Shown here: piece by piece, positions 16,542-25,868 of the stretch
How positions within the stretch are numbered: position 1 is the stretch's first letter
Layout: every line of letters starts with the position of its first letter
Assembly: GCF_014646815.1 (NCBI RefSeq)
Contig: NZ_BMNZ01000002.1
Span: forward strand, 496,001 to 560,000
Length of the DNA: 64,000 bases
Reading direction: 5' to 3'
Source: Terrabacter tumescens
GTDB taxonomy: Bacteria; Actinomycetota; Actinomycetes; Actinomycetales; Dermatophilaceae
Translations under genes and position numbers: made by a program
The notes under the pieces: generated by a model
What the model was told of the DNA's origin: nothing
Database searches by the model: none
Seen by the model: only the letters and a program-made list of their open reading frames with translations

Positions 16542-17573
16542 GCGCGGGGCGCGTCGTCGCGAGCGGCCCGGCGGCACGCCGAGGGTGGTCTCGCGGGCCT
16601 CGAGGGTCCAGGCCACCTCGACCTCCTCGGCCGGCCCGTCGTCGCCGTCGATCCGGCGCGAGAGCAGCTCGAGCGCCGCACGGGCCAGGCCCGTCAGGTC
16701 GGGGGAGATCGTCGTGACCGTCGGGTTGGAGTAGCGCGTCTCGGCGATGTCGTCGAAGCCGACGATGGCGACCTCCTCGGGCACCTGCACCCCGGCCTCG
16801 ACGCAGGCGCGCAGGGCGCCGATCGCCATGAGGTCGTTGAAGCAGAAGACGGCGTCGGGCGGCTCCGGCAGGGCGAGCAGCTGCTGCATCGCGGCGTGGC
16901 CGTCGGCGCGTTCGAAGTGCGGGACCCCGATCACGAGGTCGGTGTCGTAGGGCAGGCCCGCTGCCTTGAGGGCCTGCCGGTAGCCGCGCAGACGGGCCGA
17001 CGCGGTGCCCTTGGTCGTCTCACGACCGACGGCCGCGATGCGTCGCCGGCCTTGCGCGACAAGGTGTTCGGTGGCGGCGCGCGCGGCCGCGACCGAGTCG
17101 ACGGCGATGTGGTCGAAGCCCGTGGGCACGGGGCGCTCGCCGAGCAGAACCATCGGCAGGCTGTCGGCGCGGCGCCCGATCTCGTCGGCCGAGAGGGCGA
17201 GCGGCGAGAAGATGACGCCGTCGATGACGTGCGAGCGCATGCCCTCGAGGACGACGCGCTCGGCGTCGGCGTCGCCGCCGGTCACGTCGAGCAGGACGAT
17301 GAAGCCGAGCGCCGCGGCCTCCTCGGTGATGCGGGCCGCGAGCTCGGCGAAGTAGGGGGAGTCCATGGCGGGCACGGCCAGGGCGAGGAAGCCGGCGCGG
17401 CCGTGCTTGAGGCTGCGCGCCGAGAGGTTGGGCCGGTAGTGCAGCTCGGCCATCGCGGCCTCGACGCGCTCGCGCGTGCTGGCCTTCACGTGTGGGTGGT
17501 GGTTGAGCACGTTCGAGGCCGTCTTGACCGACACTCCCGCACGTTCCGCCACGTCCCTGAGCCGCGCCGCCAA
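16512..17573 (-). CDS. LacI-family transcriptional regulator of the arabinan operon
   Basis: 353 aa; TTG start at 17573 with GGAGG five bases upstream. N-terminal HTH LRDVAERAGVSVKTASNVLN, hinge helix RPNLSARSLK, then a periplasmic-binding-like ligand domain (DGVIFSPLALS, VAIVGFDDIAETRYSNPTVT). Divergent from the GH51-transporter-GH43 operon at 17769, with two operator-like repeats between, so it very likely represses that operon and itself until an arabino-oligosaccharide or arabinose binds (inference from context). Confidence 0.92.
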   Translation of the reverse strand: MAARLRDVAERAGVSVKTASNVLNHHPHVKASTRERVEAAMAELHYRPNLSARSLKHGRAGFLALAVPAMDSPYFAELAARITEEAAALGFIVLLDVTGGDADAERVVLEGMRSHVIDGVIFSPLALSADEIGRRADSLPMVLLGERPVPTGFDHIAVDSVAAARAATEHLVAQGRRRIAAVGRETTKGTASARLRGYRQALKAAGLPYDTDLVIGVPHFERADGHAAMQQLLALPEPPDAVFCFNDLMAIGALRACVEAGVQVPEEVAIVGFDDIAETRYSNPTVTTISPDLTGLARAALELLSRRIDGDDGPAEEVEVAWTLEARETTLGVPPGRSRRRAPRSGATTTPTR

Positions 17574-17666
17574 CCGTGCCTCCGTCCGTCCGGGCCTCCT
17601 GCGTGCCCTCCCTCGTGGACAGGCTAGCGCCCGCCGACGCCCGACGTGATGACCTCGGGCGACCTC

Positions 17667-17695
17667 TGGACAGTCTTCGGTAACCGTTGTAATTT
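17667..17695 (+). promoter_or_regulatory. Candidate promoter of the arabinan operon
   Basis: -35 TGGACA (17667-17672), 17-bp spacer, -10 TAATTT (17690-17695). Operator 1 lies between and across the -10, as expected for repression by blocking polymerase. Confidence 0.55.
17679..17692. promoter_or_regulatory. LacI-type operator 1
   Basis: GGTAACCGTTGTAA; contains the AAC-N-GTT dyad typical of LacI-family sites. Same orientation as operator 2. Confidence 0.7.
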
Positions 17696-17713
17696 TCAGG
17701 GCAACGCAGATTG

Positions 17714-17727
17714 GGTAACCGTTGCAA
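17714..17727. promoter_or_regulatory. LacI-type operator 2
   Basis: GGTAACCGTTGCAA, matching operator 1 at 13 of 14 positions, 35 bp downstream of it and between the promoter and the GH51 start. Confidence 0.7.
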
Positions 17728-17768
17728 CAAGACGGTGCGCCCGCACGCCGACGGTCAAGGAGGACCGC

Positions 17769-19304
17769 ATGGGAGCAGCGACGGTACGACTGGACCCCGC
17801 CTTCGCGGTGGGTCCGGTGCGCCCGAGGATCTTCGGGTCCTTCGTCGAGCACATGGGCCGGTGCGTCTACACCGGCATCTACGAGCCGGGTCACCCCGAG
17901 GCGGACGAGCTCGGCTTCCGCGAGGACGTCGCGCGGTTCGTCCGCGAGCTCGGCGTCACGGTCGTGCGCTACCCCGGCGGCAACTTCGTCTCCAACTACA
18001 AGTGGGAGGACGGCGTCGGGCCCAAGGCCGACCGGCCCACCCAGCTCGACCTCGCCTGGCGCTCCGTCGAGACCAACCAGGTCGGCACCGACGACTTCAT
18101 GGACTGGGCCCGCGGCGTCGGCGTCGAGCCGATGATGGCGGTCAACCTCGGCACCCGCGGCGTCCAGGAGGCCATCGACCTGCTCCTCTACTGCAACGCC
18201 GAGACCGGGACCTCGTGGCCCGACCGCCGCGCCAAGAACGGCCATGTCGAGCCCCACGACGTCCGCGTCTGGTGCCTCGGCAACGAGATGGACGGCCCCT
18301 GGCAGATGGGCCACAAGACCGCCGAGGAGTACGCCCGCGTCGCCGAGGAGACCGCGCGCGCCATGCGCCGCGTCGACGACACGCTCGAGCTCGTCGCATG
18401 CGGCTCCTCCAACCGCGGCATGCCGACCTTCGGCACGTGGGAGCGCGTCGTGCTCGAGCGGTGCTTCGACCTCGTCGACCACATCTCCGCGCACGCCTAC
18501 TACGAGCCCGTCGACGGCGACGTCGACTCCTTCCTCGCGAGCGGCGAGGACATGCACCGCTTCATCGAGTCCGTCGTCGCGACCGCCGACCACGTCGCCG
18601 CCGTCAAGGGCTCCGACAAGCGGATCATGGTCAGCTTCGACGAGTGGAACGTGTGGTTCCAGGGCCGCTTCCACGGCGAGAGCTCCCTCGCCATCCGCGA
18701 GGCCCCCGAGCTCATCGAGGACGTCTACGACGTGACCGACGCCGTCGTCGTCGGCAGCCTGCTCATCACCCTGCTCCAGCACACCGACCGCGTCTCGATG
18801 GCGTGCCAGGCGCAGCTCGTCAACGTCATCGCCCCCATCGCCACGAAGCCCGGCGGCGCGTCGTGGAAGCAGACGATCTTCCACCCGTTCGCCCTCACCG
18901 CGCAGCACGCCCGGGGCACCGTGCTGCGCCCTGCTGTCGCCTGCGACACGGTGGAGACCAAGGCCTTCGGGCCCGTCGACCAGCTCGTCGTCACCGCGAC
19001 GCACGACCCCGAGACCGGCGACCTCGCCGTCTTCGTGGTCAACCGGAGCCGCACAGAGACGGCCGAGCTGACGCTCGACGTCGCGGCGGCCGTGGGGGGC
19101 GACCCCACGGCATACACCCTCGTCGAGCACCTCCAGGTGCACGACGACGACACCTCGGCGACCAACACCGAGGCACAGCCCGACCGAGTCGTCCCGCGTG
19201 CGGGGGACGCGGCGGTCGACGGCACCCACGGCACGACCCTCACGGCAACCCTGCCGGCCACCTCCTGGCACTGCATCCGACTCACCGAAGGGACCGTTCA
19301 ATGA
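17769..19304 (+). CDS. abfA: Alpha-L-arabinofuranosidase, GH51
   Basis: 511 aa; ATG behind AAGGAGGAC. GH51 barrel with GSFVEHMGRCVYTGIYEP near residue 20-38, RYPGGNF, general acid Glu173 in CLGNEMDG and nucleophile Glu292 in SFDEWNVW; C-terminal jelly-roll beta domain ending TSWHCIRL. No signal peptide: an intracellular enzyme removing terminal arabinofuranose from imported arabino-oligosaccharides. First gene of a tightly spaced operon with transporter and two GH43 enzymes. Confidence 0.94.
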   Translation: MGAATVRLDPAFAVGPVRPRIFGSFVEHMGRCVYTGIYEPGHPEADELGFREDVARFVRELGVTVVRYPGGNFVSNYKWEDGVGPKADRPTQLDLAWRSVETNQVGTDDFMDWARGVGVEPMMAVNLGTRGVQEAIDLLLYCNAETGTSWPDRRAKNGHVEPHDVRVWCLGNEMDGPWQMGHKTAEEYARVAEETARAMRRVDDTLELVACGSSNRGMPTFGTWERVVLERCFDLVDHISAHAYYEPVDGDVDSFLASGEDMHRFIESVVATADHVAAVKGSDKRIMVSFDEWNVWFQGRFHGESSLAIREAPELIEDVYDVTDAVVVGSLLITLLQHTDRVSMACQAQLVNVIAPIATKPGGASWKQTIFHPFALTAQHARGTVLRPAVACDTVETKAFGPVDQLVVTATHDPETGDLAVFVVNRSRTETAELTLDVAAAVGGDPTAYTLVEHLQVHDDDTSATNTEAQPDRVVPRAGDAAVDGTHGTTLTATLPATSWHCIRLTEGTVQ

Positions 19305-20653
19305 CGAACTCCACCTCACCGGCCTCGCCGCTCACCCGGCGCACCATCCTCTCGGGGGCCCTCGGCATCGCCGGGGTCGCCGGCCTGGCCGCGTGCGGCT
19401 CCGGCTCGAGCGCGGTCCCCGGCCAGGCCCCCGCGGTGTCGGCCGGCGGCGGCGCCACCGGCTACACCGGTCCCAAGGTCGCCCTGCAGTTCTGGAACGG
19501 CTTCACCGGCGGCGACGGTCCCTTCATGAAGCGGCTCGTCGACCAGTTCAACTCTGAGCACCAGAACATCGCCGTCAGCATGAACACGATGCAGTGGGCC
19601 GACTACTACGCCAAGCTGCCCGCTGCCGTCACGGCCGGCAAGGGGCCCGACATCGGCATCATGCACGTCGACTCGGTCGCGACGAACGCCGCCCGCAACG
19701 TCATCCAGCCCCTCGACGACGTGGCGACGGCGCTCAAGCTCAGCGAGGCCGACTTCGCGCCGGTGCCGTGGAAGGCCGGCATCTACAACGGCAAGCGCTA
19801 CTCCATCCCGCTCGACGTGCACCCGCTCGGCTTCTTCTACAACAAGGACGTCATGGAGAAGGGCGGCCTCGACCCCGAGAAGCCGCCGATGACGGCCGAC
19901 GAGTACATGGCGGCGCTCGAGAAGATGAAGAGCAAGGGCATCCAGGGCCACTGGGCCACGCCGTTCCCGTTCACGGGCAGCATGTCGGTGCAGTCGCTCA
20001 TCTGGCAGTTCGGCGGCTCGCTCTTCTCCGACGACGCCAAGCAGGTGCTCTGGGCCGACGACGCCGGCGTCAAGGCGCTCACCTGGTTCCAGGACCTCGT
20101 CACGAAGGGCTACTCGGCGGCCAAGATCGCCCAGGACGCCGACCTCATCGCCCTCCAGAACGGCAAGACCGCCTTCAACTGGAACGGCATCTGGACGATC
20201 AACACCCTCAAGGAGAAGGCCGACCTCAAGTGGGGCGTCGCGCCGATCCCCAACATCGGCGGCACCAAGGCCGCCTGGGCCGGGTCGCACCAGTTCATCC
20301 TGCCGACCTCGCGGACGCCCGACCAGAACAAGCAGACGGCAGCCCGCGTCTTCCTCAACTGGATCAGCACGAAGAGCATCGAGTGGGCCAAGGGCGGCCA
20401 GGTGCCGGCCCGCAACTCGGTGCGCGACTCGGCCGAGTTCAAGGCCCTCACGGACCAGGCCACCCTGGCGACGCAGATCGACGACCTGCACTTCCCGCCC
20501 GCCGTCGCCGGCATCGGCGACGCCATGCCCGAGTTCGAGAAGGCTCTCAACGCAGCCGTTCTCGGCGGTCAGGACCCCAAGACGGTCCTGTCCGACGCGG
20601 CCGGTCGCGCGACGAAGATCCTCGAGGCCAACGCCAAGAAGTACGGCGGCTGA
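19301..20653 (+). CDS. Sugar ABC transporter solute-binding lipoprotein
   Basis: 450 aa; ATG overlaps the GH51 stop (ATGA). Twin-arginine plus lipobox: LTRRTILSGALG at residues 11-22 and LAACGSG, so Tat-exported and lipid-anchored. Periplasmic-binding fold of the CUT1 extracellular_bp_1 type (VALQFWNGFTGGDGPFMKRL, GKGPDIGIMHVD, FFYNKDVMEKGGLDPEKPP). Binds arabino-oligosaccharides by context. Confidence 0.92.
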   Translation: MTNSTSPASPLTRRTILSGALGIAGVAGLAACGSGSSAVPGQAPAVSAGGGATGYTGPKVALQFWNGFTGGDGPFMKRLVDQFNSEHQNIAVSMNTMQWADYYAKLPAAVTAGKGPDIGIMHVDSVATNAARNVIQPLDDVATALKLSEADFAPVPWKAGIYNGKRYSIPLDVHPLGFFYNKDVMEKGGLDPEKPPMTADEYMAALEKMKSKGIQGHWATPFPFTGSMSVQSLIWQFGGSLFSDDAKQVLWADDAGVKALTWFQDLVTKGYSAAKIAQDADLIALQNGKTAFNWNGIWTINTLKEKADLKWGVAPIPNIGGTKAAWAGSHQFILPTSRTPDQNKQTAARVFLNWISTKSIEWAKGGQVPARNSVRDSAEFKALTDQATLATQIDDLHFPPAVAGIGDAMPEFEKALNAAVLGGQDPKTVLSDAAGRATKILEANAKKYGG

Positions 20654-20657
20654 CCCC

Positions 20658-21629
20658 ATGGCTGTGACCACGGCACAGCCCACGAGACCGCCCTCGGGAG
20701 CGACGCCCACGCCGGGTGGGCGCCGCTCCCGGGGAGCGACATCCGGCATCCACGGTTCGAGGTGGACGCCCTACCTCTTCCTGTCGCCGTTCCTGCTCCT
20801 CTTCATCACCTTCGTCGCCGTCCCGGGCGTCCTCGGCATCTGGATCTCCCTGCACGACTGGGACTTCCTGCTGCCCAACAAGCCGTTCGTCGGCATGCAG
20901 AACTACGCCGACCTGCTCGACAGCGGCTCGCCGCAGTTCCAGCCGTTCTGGAACGGCATGAAGGCGACAGCGATCTTTGTCGTCATCAGCGTGCCGTTCC
21001 TCGTCGTGCTGCCCCTGCTGCTCGCGATCCTCCTCAACCGCAAGTTCCCGGGCCGCACCTTCTTCCGCGCCGTCTTCTTCGCGCCGTTCGTGCTCGGCGT
21101 CGCGGTCGTCGGGCTCATGTGGCGCTACCTGCTCGACCCGTCGTTCGGCATGGTCAACGGCCTGCTCGGCGCCCTCGGGCTGCCGTCGGACACCGCGTGG
21201 ACCACGGAGCAGCCGTGGGCGTGGATCTCGCTGGCCGCCGTCACCGTGTGGTGGACCATCGGCTTCAACGCCGTCATCTACCTCGCGGGCCTGGCCGACA
21301 TCCCGGCCGAGCACTACGAGGCCGCCGAGATCGACGGAGCGACCTCGTGGCAGAAGCTGCGCTACATCACGATCCCCGGCCTGCGACCCGTGCTGATCTT
21401 CGTCGTCGTCACGACCGTCCTCGCCAGCGCCAACATGTTCGGCCAGAGCTACCTCATCACCAAGGGCGGCCCCGGCGACTCGACGCGCACGGCGATCATG
21501 GAGATCACCGACCTCGGCCTGTCGCAGTACCGCATGGGCCAGGCGTCGGCCATGAGCTACGTGCTCGCCGTCTTCCTCGCCCTCGTCTCGCTCGTCAACT
21601 TCTGGGCCCTGAGGGAGAAGAAGTCGTGA
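20658..21629 (+). CDS. Sugar ABC transporter permease, MalF type
   Basis: 323 aa. Basic cytosolic N-terminus, six predicted membrane helices beginning WTPYLFLSPFLLLFITF, and the EAA loop HYEAAEIDGATSWQKLRYIT. Pairs with the MalG-type permease whose GTG overlaps its stop. No ATPase gene is present in the operon, so a shared MsmK/MalK-like ATPase encoded elsewhere is expected. Confidence 0.93.
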   Translation: MAVTTAQPTRPPSGATPTPGGRRSRGATSGIHGSRWTPYLFLSPFLLLFITFVAVPGVLGIWISLHDWDFLLPNKPFVGMQNYADLLDSGSPQFQPFWNGMKATAIFVVISVPFLVVLPLLLAILLNRKFPGRTFFRAVFFAPFVLGVAVVGLMWRYLLDPSFGMVNGLLGALGLPSDTAWTTEQPWAWISLAAVTVWWTIGFNAVIYLAGLADIPAEHYEAAEIDGATSWQKLRYITIPGLRPVLIFVVVTTVLASANMFGQSYLITKGGPGDSTRTAIMEITDLGLSQYRMGQASAMSYVLAVFLALVSLVNFWALREKKS

Positions 21630-22453
21630 AACGTCGCAACGGACCGCTCTTCTGGATCGGCATGGGGGCGCTCAGCCTCATCTTCATCGGGCCGCTGCTG
21701 CTCGTGCTGCTGACGGCGTTCAAGTCGGCGAGCGAGTCGCGCACGGTGCCGCCGACCTACTTCCCGTCCCAGCCCAGCCTGCGCGCCTTCGACGTCCTCT
21801 TCTTCCAGGACGCCGCGAGCCCCGTGCTGCGCTGGTTCCTCAACTCCATGTTGGCGGCGACGATGCACGCGGCGCTCGTCCTCGTCGTGTGCTCCTTGGC
21901 CGGCTATGCCTTGGCGCGCATGGAGTTCCGCTTCAAGAACGCGATCTTCACCGCGATCATCCTGACGCTCTTCGTGCCGGGCTTCATCTTCCTCATGCCC
22001 AACTTCCTGCTCCTCGACAAGCTCGGCTGGCTCGACCAGATCTGGGCGCTCGTGGTGCCGGGAGCGGCGGGTGCGTTCGGGGTGTTCTTCATGCGGCAGT
22101 TCTTCCTCGGACTGCCGAAGGAGCTCGAGGAGAGCGCCAGGCTCGACGGTGCCAGCCCGTTCCGCACGTGGCGGTCGATCGTCCTGCCCAACGCGAAGCC
22201 GGCCCTCGTCACGCTCGGCGTGCTCAGCTACCTCGCCAACTGGAACGACTTCATCTGGCCGATCTACGTCCTCTTCTCCCCGGAGCGACTCACGCTGCCC
22301 GCCGGCCTCAGCCGGCTCCAGGGCGCCTACACGATCGACTACCCCGTGGTCATGGCCGGCGCCATGCTCGCGGCGATCCCCGTCCTCGCGCTCTACGTCT
22401 TCGTGCAGCGCTACGTCATCGAGGGCGTCGCCAGCAGCGGCGTCAAGGGCTGA
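21626..22453 (+). CDS. Sugar ABC transporter permease, MalG type
   Basis: 275 aa; GTGA overlap with the MalF-type gene. Six membrane helices; EAA loop ELEESARLDGASPFRTWRSI and C-terminal YVIEGVASSGVKG. Closely parallels the truncated permease at the window start (FFMRQFFLGLPKELEES here, FLMRQFILGLPKDLLDA there), so the two transporters are relatives. Confidence 0.93.
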   Translation: MKRRNGPLFWIGMGALSLIFIGPLLLVLLTAFKSASESRTVPPTYFPSQPSLRAFDVLFFQDAASPVLRWFLNSMLAATMHAALVLVVCSLAGYALARMEFRFKNAIFTAIILTLFVPGFIFLMPNFLLLDKLGWLDQIWALVVPGAAGAFGVFFMRQFFLGLPKELEESARLDGASPFRTWRSIVLPNAKPALVTLGVLSYLANWNDFIWPIYVLFSPERLTLPAGLSRLQGAYTIDYPVVMAGAMLAAIPVLALYVFVQRYVIEGVASSGVKG

Positions 22454-22463
22454 GGAGTCCGCC

Positions 22464-24809
22464 ATGCGTCCATCCGCCTCCCCGAGGTCCCGCGCGCTCA
22501 CGCGCGGAACCGCCTGTCTCGCATCAGTCCTCGCCGCCGTCGGCCTGACGGCAGCAGCCCCCGCCTTCGGATCGCGTATGCCGTCCGGCCCGGTCCCAGC
22601 GGCAGGTGCCGTTGTCTCGGGGCCGGGCCACACGGCATACGACAACGCCGTCTCCGACTCGTTCTCGGACACCTTCGCCGACCCGTCGGTGATCCGCGGG
22701 CGCGACGGCTGGTGGTACGCCTACGCGACGTCCGACCCGCTCAAGGCCGGTGACCCGCCCGGCGCGATGCACATGGCGCGCACCCGCGACTGGTCGAGCT
22801 GGGAGTACCTCGGCACGGTCTTCGACTCGGGCAACCGGCCGGCGTGGGCCACGCCGACCGCGGGGCTGTGGGCGCCCGACATCCGTTACGTCGCAGGGCG
22901 ATACGTCCTCTACTTCACCGTGACGGACACGACGCTCAACCCCGGCGACGACTCCGCGATCGGCGCTGCGACGGCGCCCTCGCCGTCGGGTCCCTGGACT
23001 CCCGCCCCCGCGCCCGCCGTCCCACCCCGGCCGGCGTCGGGTGGCGGGTTCCTCTGGACCTTCGACCCGGCCGGCTTCACCGACGTCGACGGGCAGCGCT
23101 ACCTCTACTACGGCAGCTACTTCGGCGGCCTCTGGGCGACGAAGATGTCGGCGGACGGCCTGAGCCCCGTCGGCACGGCGACCCAGGTCGCCGTGGACAA
23201 CCGCTACGAGGGCTCCTACGTCGTGCGCCACGGCGACTTCTACTACCTCATGGGCTCGGCGGCGAACTGCTGTGCCGGTCCGACGACGGGCTACTCCGTC
23301 TTCGCCGGCCGGTCACGGTCGCCGCTCGGCCCGTTCGTCGACGCCGAGGGCACGCCGCTGCTGACCTCCCGGGTCGGCGGCACGACGGTGCTGACGCAGA
23401 ACGGCAACCGCTTCGTCGGCGCGGGCCACCACGCCGTCGTCACGGACGCCGAGGGCCGCGACTTCATCGCCTACCACGCCATCGACCGCACCAACCCGTG
23501 GCTGACGACCACCTTCGGGATCAACCGGCGGCCCATGCTGCTCGACCGCCTCGACTGGATCGACGGCTGGCCACGCACGCGGGCCGGGGCCGGCCCGTCC
23601 GACACCCCGCAGCCGGCGCCGACCCTCGCGTCGGGGCTCGGGATCACGCCCACCGACCCCTCGGCGAGCGGCTTCAAGGGGCTGGCCGCCGGGCCGGCGG
23701 ACCCCGTCACCGGTGACACCGCGCTCGTGCACGGCACCGCCTCGACGACCGCCTCGGCCCCGTCCGGCCCGCTCCACGTCCGCCTCGACCACCGCGGCAC
23801 CGAGCCGCTGCGCGTGCTGCTCGGCCGCGACCCCTCGGTCAAGGTCACGCTCGACCCCAAGGGCTCGCGCCTGACCGCCCAGGTCGACCGTGACGGCACG
23901 GTCCGGTCGTCCACGACGGCGCTCCCGCCGCTGCCGGCCGGGGCGTGGCGCACGCTGACCGTCGAGGCCACGGCCGACGGGCTGACCGCCGAGGTGACCG
24001 AGAGCGACCTGGCCGACGTCGTGGCGCGCGTGGCGGTGAGCGGCGACGCCCGTCCCGCCGCTGCCCCGGTGCGGCTCAGCAGCAGTCGCGCCGTCGTCGA
24101 CAACGTCGTCGTCAACCCGGCGGCGGCCGACGCGGCTGCGCTCGTGCCGGTCCCGCAGGCCGGCGCCCTGCTCGAGTCCGAGGAGTTCGACGACCCGACC
24201 CTGTCCGGCTTCACCTGGGTGCGACGCAACCCGGCCGTCACCGTCTCGGGCGGTAGCCTGCGCTGGCCCGTCGAGGGCACCGACCTCGTCGGCGGCGGCA
24301 ACACCGCGAGCGTCCTGCTCCACGACACCCCGGGTGACGGCGACTGGATCGCCGAGGCCAGGACGACCCTCGACCTCGGCGTCGATACGGTCCGCAACTA
24401 CCAGCAGGTGGGCCTCCTCGCCTACGAGAACGACGACGACTTCGCCCGCCTCTCCAAGGTCGCCATCTGGAACACGCGCCAGACCGAGTTCGGTCGCGAG
24501 ACCGCCGCCGACCCGGCCGACCCCAGCGGGCCGACGAGCTACGGCGGAGCCATCATCGGCACGGCCGCACCGACGCTCTGGCTGCGTCTCGCCCACCACC
24601 GCAACGCCGCCGGCGAGCACCTCTACCGCGCCGGCACGAGCCGGGACGGCGTGCACTGGACGTGGGGTGCGACGTGGACCTTCCGCGCCGGCACCGACCC
24701 GCGCATCGGGCTCGTCGCCCACGGCGGCGCCAGCCCGGCGGCCACGGCCGAGATCGACCACCTCCGGTTCTACGCGTCCACCTGGCCGGCCGACCCGGCG
24801 GCAGGATGA
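22464..24809 (+). CDS. Secreted GH43 arabinanase with C-terminal lectin-like domain
   Basis: 781 aa; ATG after TGAGGAG. Sec-type signal (residues 1-37). Five-bladed GH43 propeller: catalytic-base Asp in FADPSVIRGRDGWWYAYAT, LWAPDIRYVAGRYVLYFTVT, and NRYEGSYVVRHGDFYYLMGS with the presumed acid Glu; typical of endo-1,5-alpha-L-arabinanases. A middle beta region (about 400-560) is followed by a concanavalin-like domain (EEFDDPTLSGFTWVRRNP onward, WTWGATWTFRAGTDPRIGLV). Likely cuts extracellular arabinan for import by the adjacent transporter. Two motif copies (22576, 22634) lie near the signal peptide. Confidence 0.9.
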   Translation: MRPSASPRSRALTRGTACLASVLAAVGLTAAAPAFGSRMPSGPVPAAGAVVSGPGHTAYDNAVSDSFSDTFADPSVIRGRDGWWYAYATSDPLKAGDPPGAMHMARTRDWSSWEYLGTVFDSGNRPAWATPTAGLWAPDIRYVAGRYVLYFTVTDTTLNPGDDSAIGAATAPSPSGPWTPAPAPAVPPRPASGGGFLWTFDPAGFTDVDGQRYLYYGSYFGGLWATKMSADGLSPVGTATQVAVDNRYEGSYVVRHGDFYYLMGSAANCCAGPTTGYSVFAGRSRSPLGPFVDAEGTPLLTSRVGGTTVLTQNGNRFVGAGHHAVVTDAEGRDFIAYHAIDRTNPWLTTTFGINRRPMLLDRLDWIDGWPRTRAGAGPSDTPQPAPTLASGLGITPTDPSASGFKGLAAGPADPVTGDTALVHGTASTTASAPSGPLHVRLDHRGTEPLRVLLGRDPSVKVTLDPKGSRLTAQVDRDGTVRSSTTALPPLPAGAWRTLTVEATADGLTAEVTESDLADVVARVAVSGDARPAAAPVRLSSSRAVVDNVVVNPAAADAAALVPVPQAGALLESEEFDDPTLSGFTWVRRNPAVTVSGGSLRWPVEGTDLVGGGNTASVLLHDTPGDGDWIAEARTTLDLGVDTVRNYQQVGLLAYENDDDFARLSKVAIWNTRQTEFGRETAADPADPSGPTSYGGAIIGTAAPTLWLRLAHHRNAAGEHLYRAGTSRDGVHWTWGATWTFRAGTDPRIGLVAHGGASPAATAEIDHLRFYASTWPADPAAG

Positions 24810-25846
24810 GCCGCACCCGTCCCGCCCTCACCCTCGCTCTCGCAGCCGCGCTCCTCGCCGGCTGCGGGAGCGGGGCCACCACCCCTGGAGATCCCGTGAA
24901 CCCCTCCGCCTCGCAGGCCGGCTCCGGCACCGCCGCGCCCAGCGCGGCCGCGACCAACCCGGTGTGGCCGAGCAACTTCCCCGACCCGCAGATCCTGCCC
25001 GACGGGGACGGCTGGGTCGCGATCGCGACCAACGGCAACGGCATGAACGTCCAGACCCTCGTCAGCGACGACCTCGCAACGTGGAGCCAGGGCAGCGACG
25101 CCCTGCCGAAGGTCGCCTCGTGGAGCACGCCCGGCAAGGTCTGGGCCCCCGAGGCGCACCGCTTCGGCGACCGGTGGGTCATGTACTACACGACGATGGC
25201 GCCCGATCCGGCCATCCAGTGCATCGGGCTCGCCGTCGCCGACGACCCCAAGGGCCCCTACCGCGACACGAGCAGCAAGCCCCTCGTCTGCGAGCAGGAC
25301 CAGGGCGGCTCGATCGACGCGTCACCCTTCGTCGCGAAGGACGGCACGGCATACCTCTACTGGAAGAACGACGGCAACGCCGTCGGCGCGGACACCTGGA
25401 TCTCGGTCCAGCGGCTCTCCGACGACGGGCTCCGCCTCGAAGGAGAGCCGAAACGCCTGATCCGACAGGACCTCCCGTGGGAGGGGCAGCTCGTCGAGGC
25501 GCCCTTCGTCTGGGAGCGCGACGGCGTCTTCCACCTCTTCTACTCCGCGAACGACTACGGCAGCGACAAGTACGCCGTGGGCCACGCGACGGCGTCGTCG
25601 CCGACCGGGCCGTTCACCAAGGACCCCGAGCCGATCCTGACGAGCACCGACGTCGCCGCCGGGCCGGGTCACTGCGCGCTCCTGGAGACCAAGGACGGTC
25701 GGGTGCTCATGGTCTACCACGCCTGGGCCCCCGACTCGATCGGCTCGGAGGTGCCCGGCCGCACGATGTGGCTCAGCGAGGTCACCTTCGACGGACGCAA
25801 GGTCAGCGTCACGCCGCCGAGGACCCAGCTGACAACCGGGCTCTGA
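24806..25846 (+). CDS. GH43 family lipoprotein
   Basis: 346 aa; ATGA overlap with the previous gene. Lipobox LLAGC at residues 16-20, an Ala/Ser/Thr linker, then a GH43 propeller: NFPDPQILPDGDGWVAIATN with the catalytic base Asp, WAPEAHRFGDRWVMYYT, and GQLVEAPFVWERDGVFHLFY with the presumed acid Glu. Probably a surface-anchored arabinosidase or xylosidase trimming oligosaccharides next to the importer. Confidence 0.9.
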   Translation: MSRTRPALTLALAAALLAGCGSGATTPGDPVNPSASQAGSGTAAPSAAATNPVWPSNFPDPQILPDGDGWVAIATNGNGMNVQTLVSDDLATWSQGSDALPKVASWSTPGKVWAPEAHRFGDRWVMYYTTMAPDPAIQCIGLAVADDPKGPYRDTSSKPLVCEQDQGGSIDASPFVAKDGTAYLYWKNDGNAVGADTWISVQRLSDDGLRLEGEPKRLIRQDLPWEGQLVEAPFVWERDGVFHLFYSANDYGSDKYAVGHATASSPTGPFTKDPEPILTSTDVAAGPGHCALLETKDGRVLMVYHAWAPDSIGSEVPGRTMWLSEVTFDGRKVSVTPPRTQLTTGL

Positions 25847-25868
25847 GAGCCGCTGACGTCAGGCCTGC

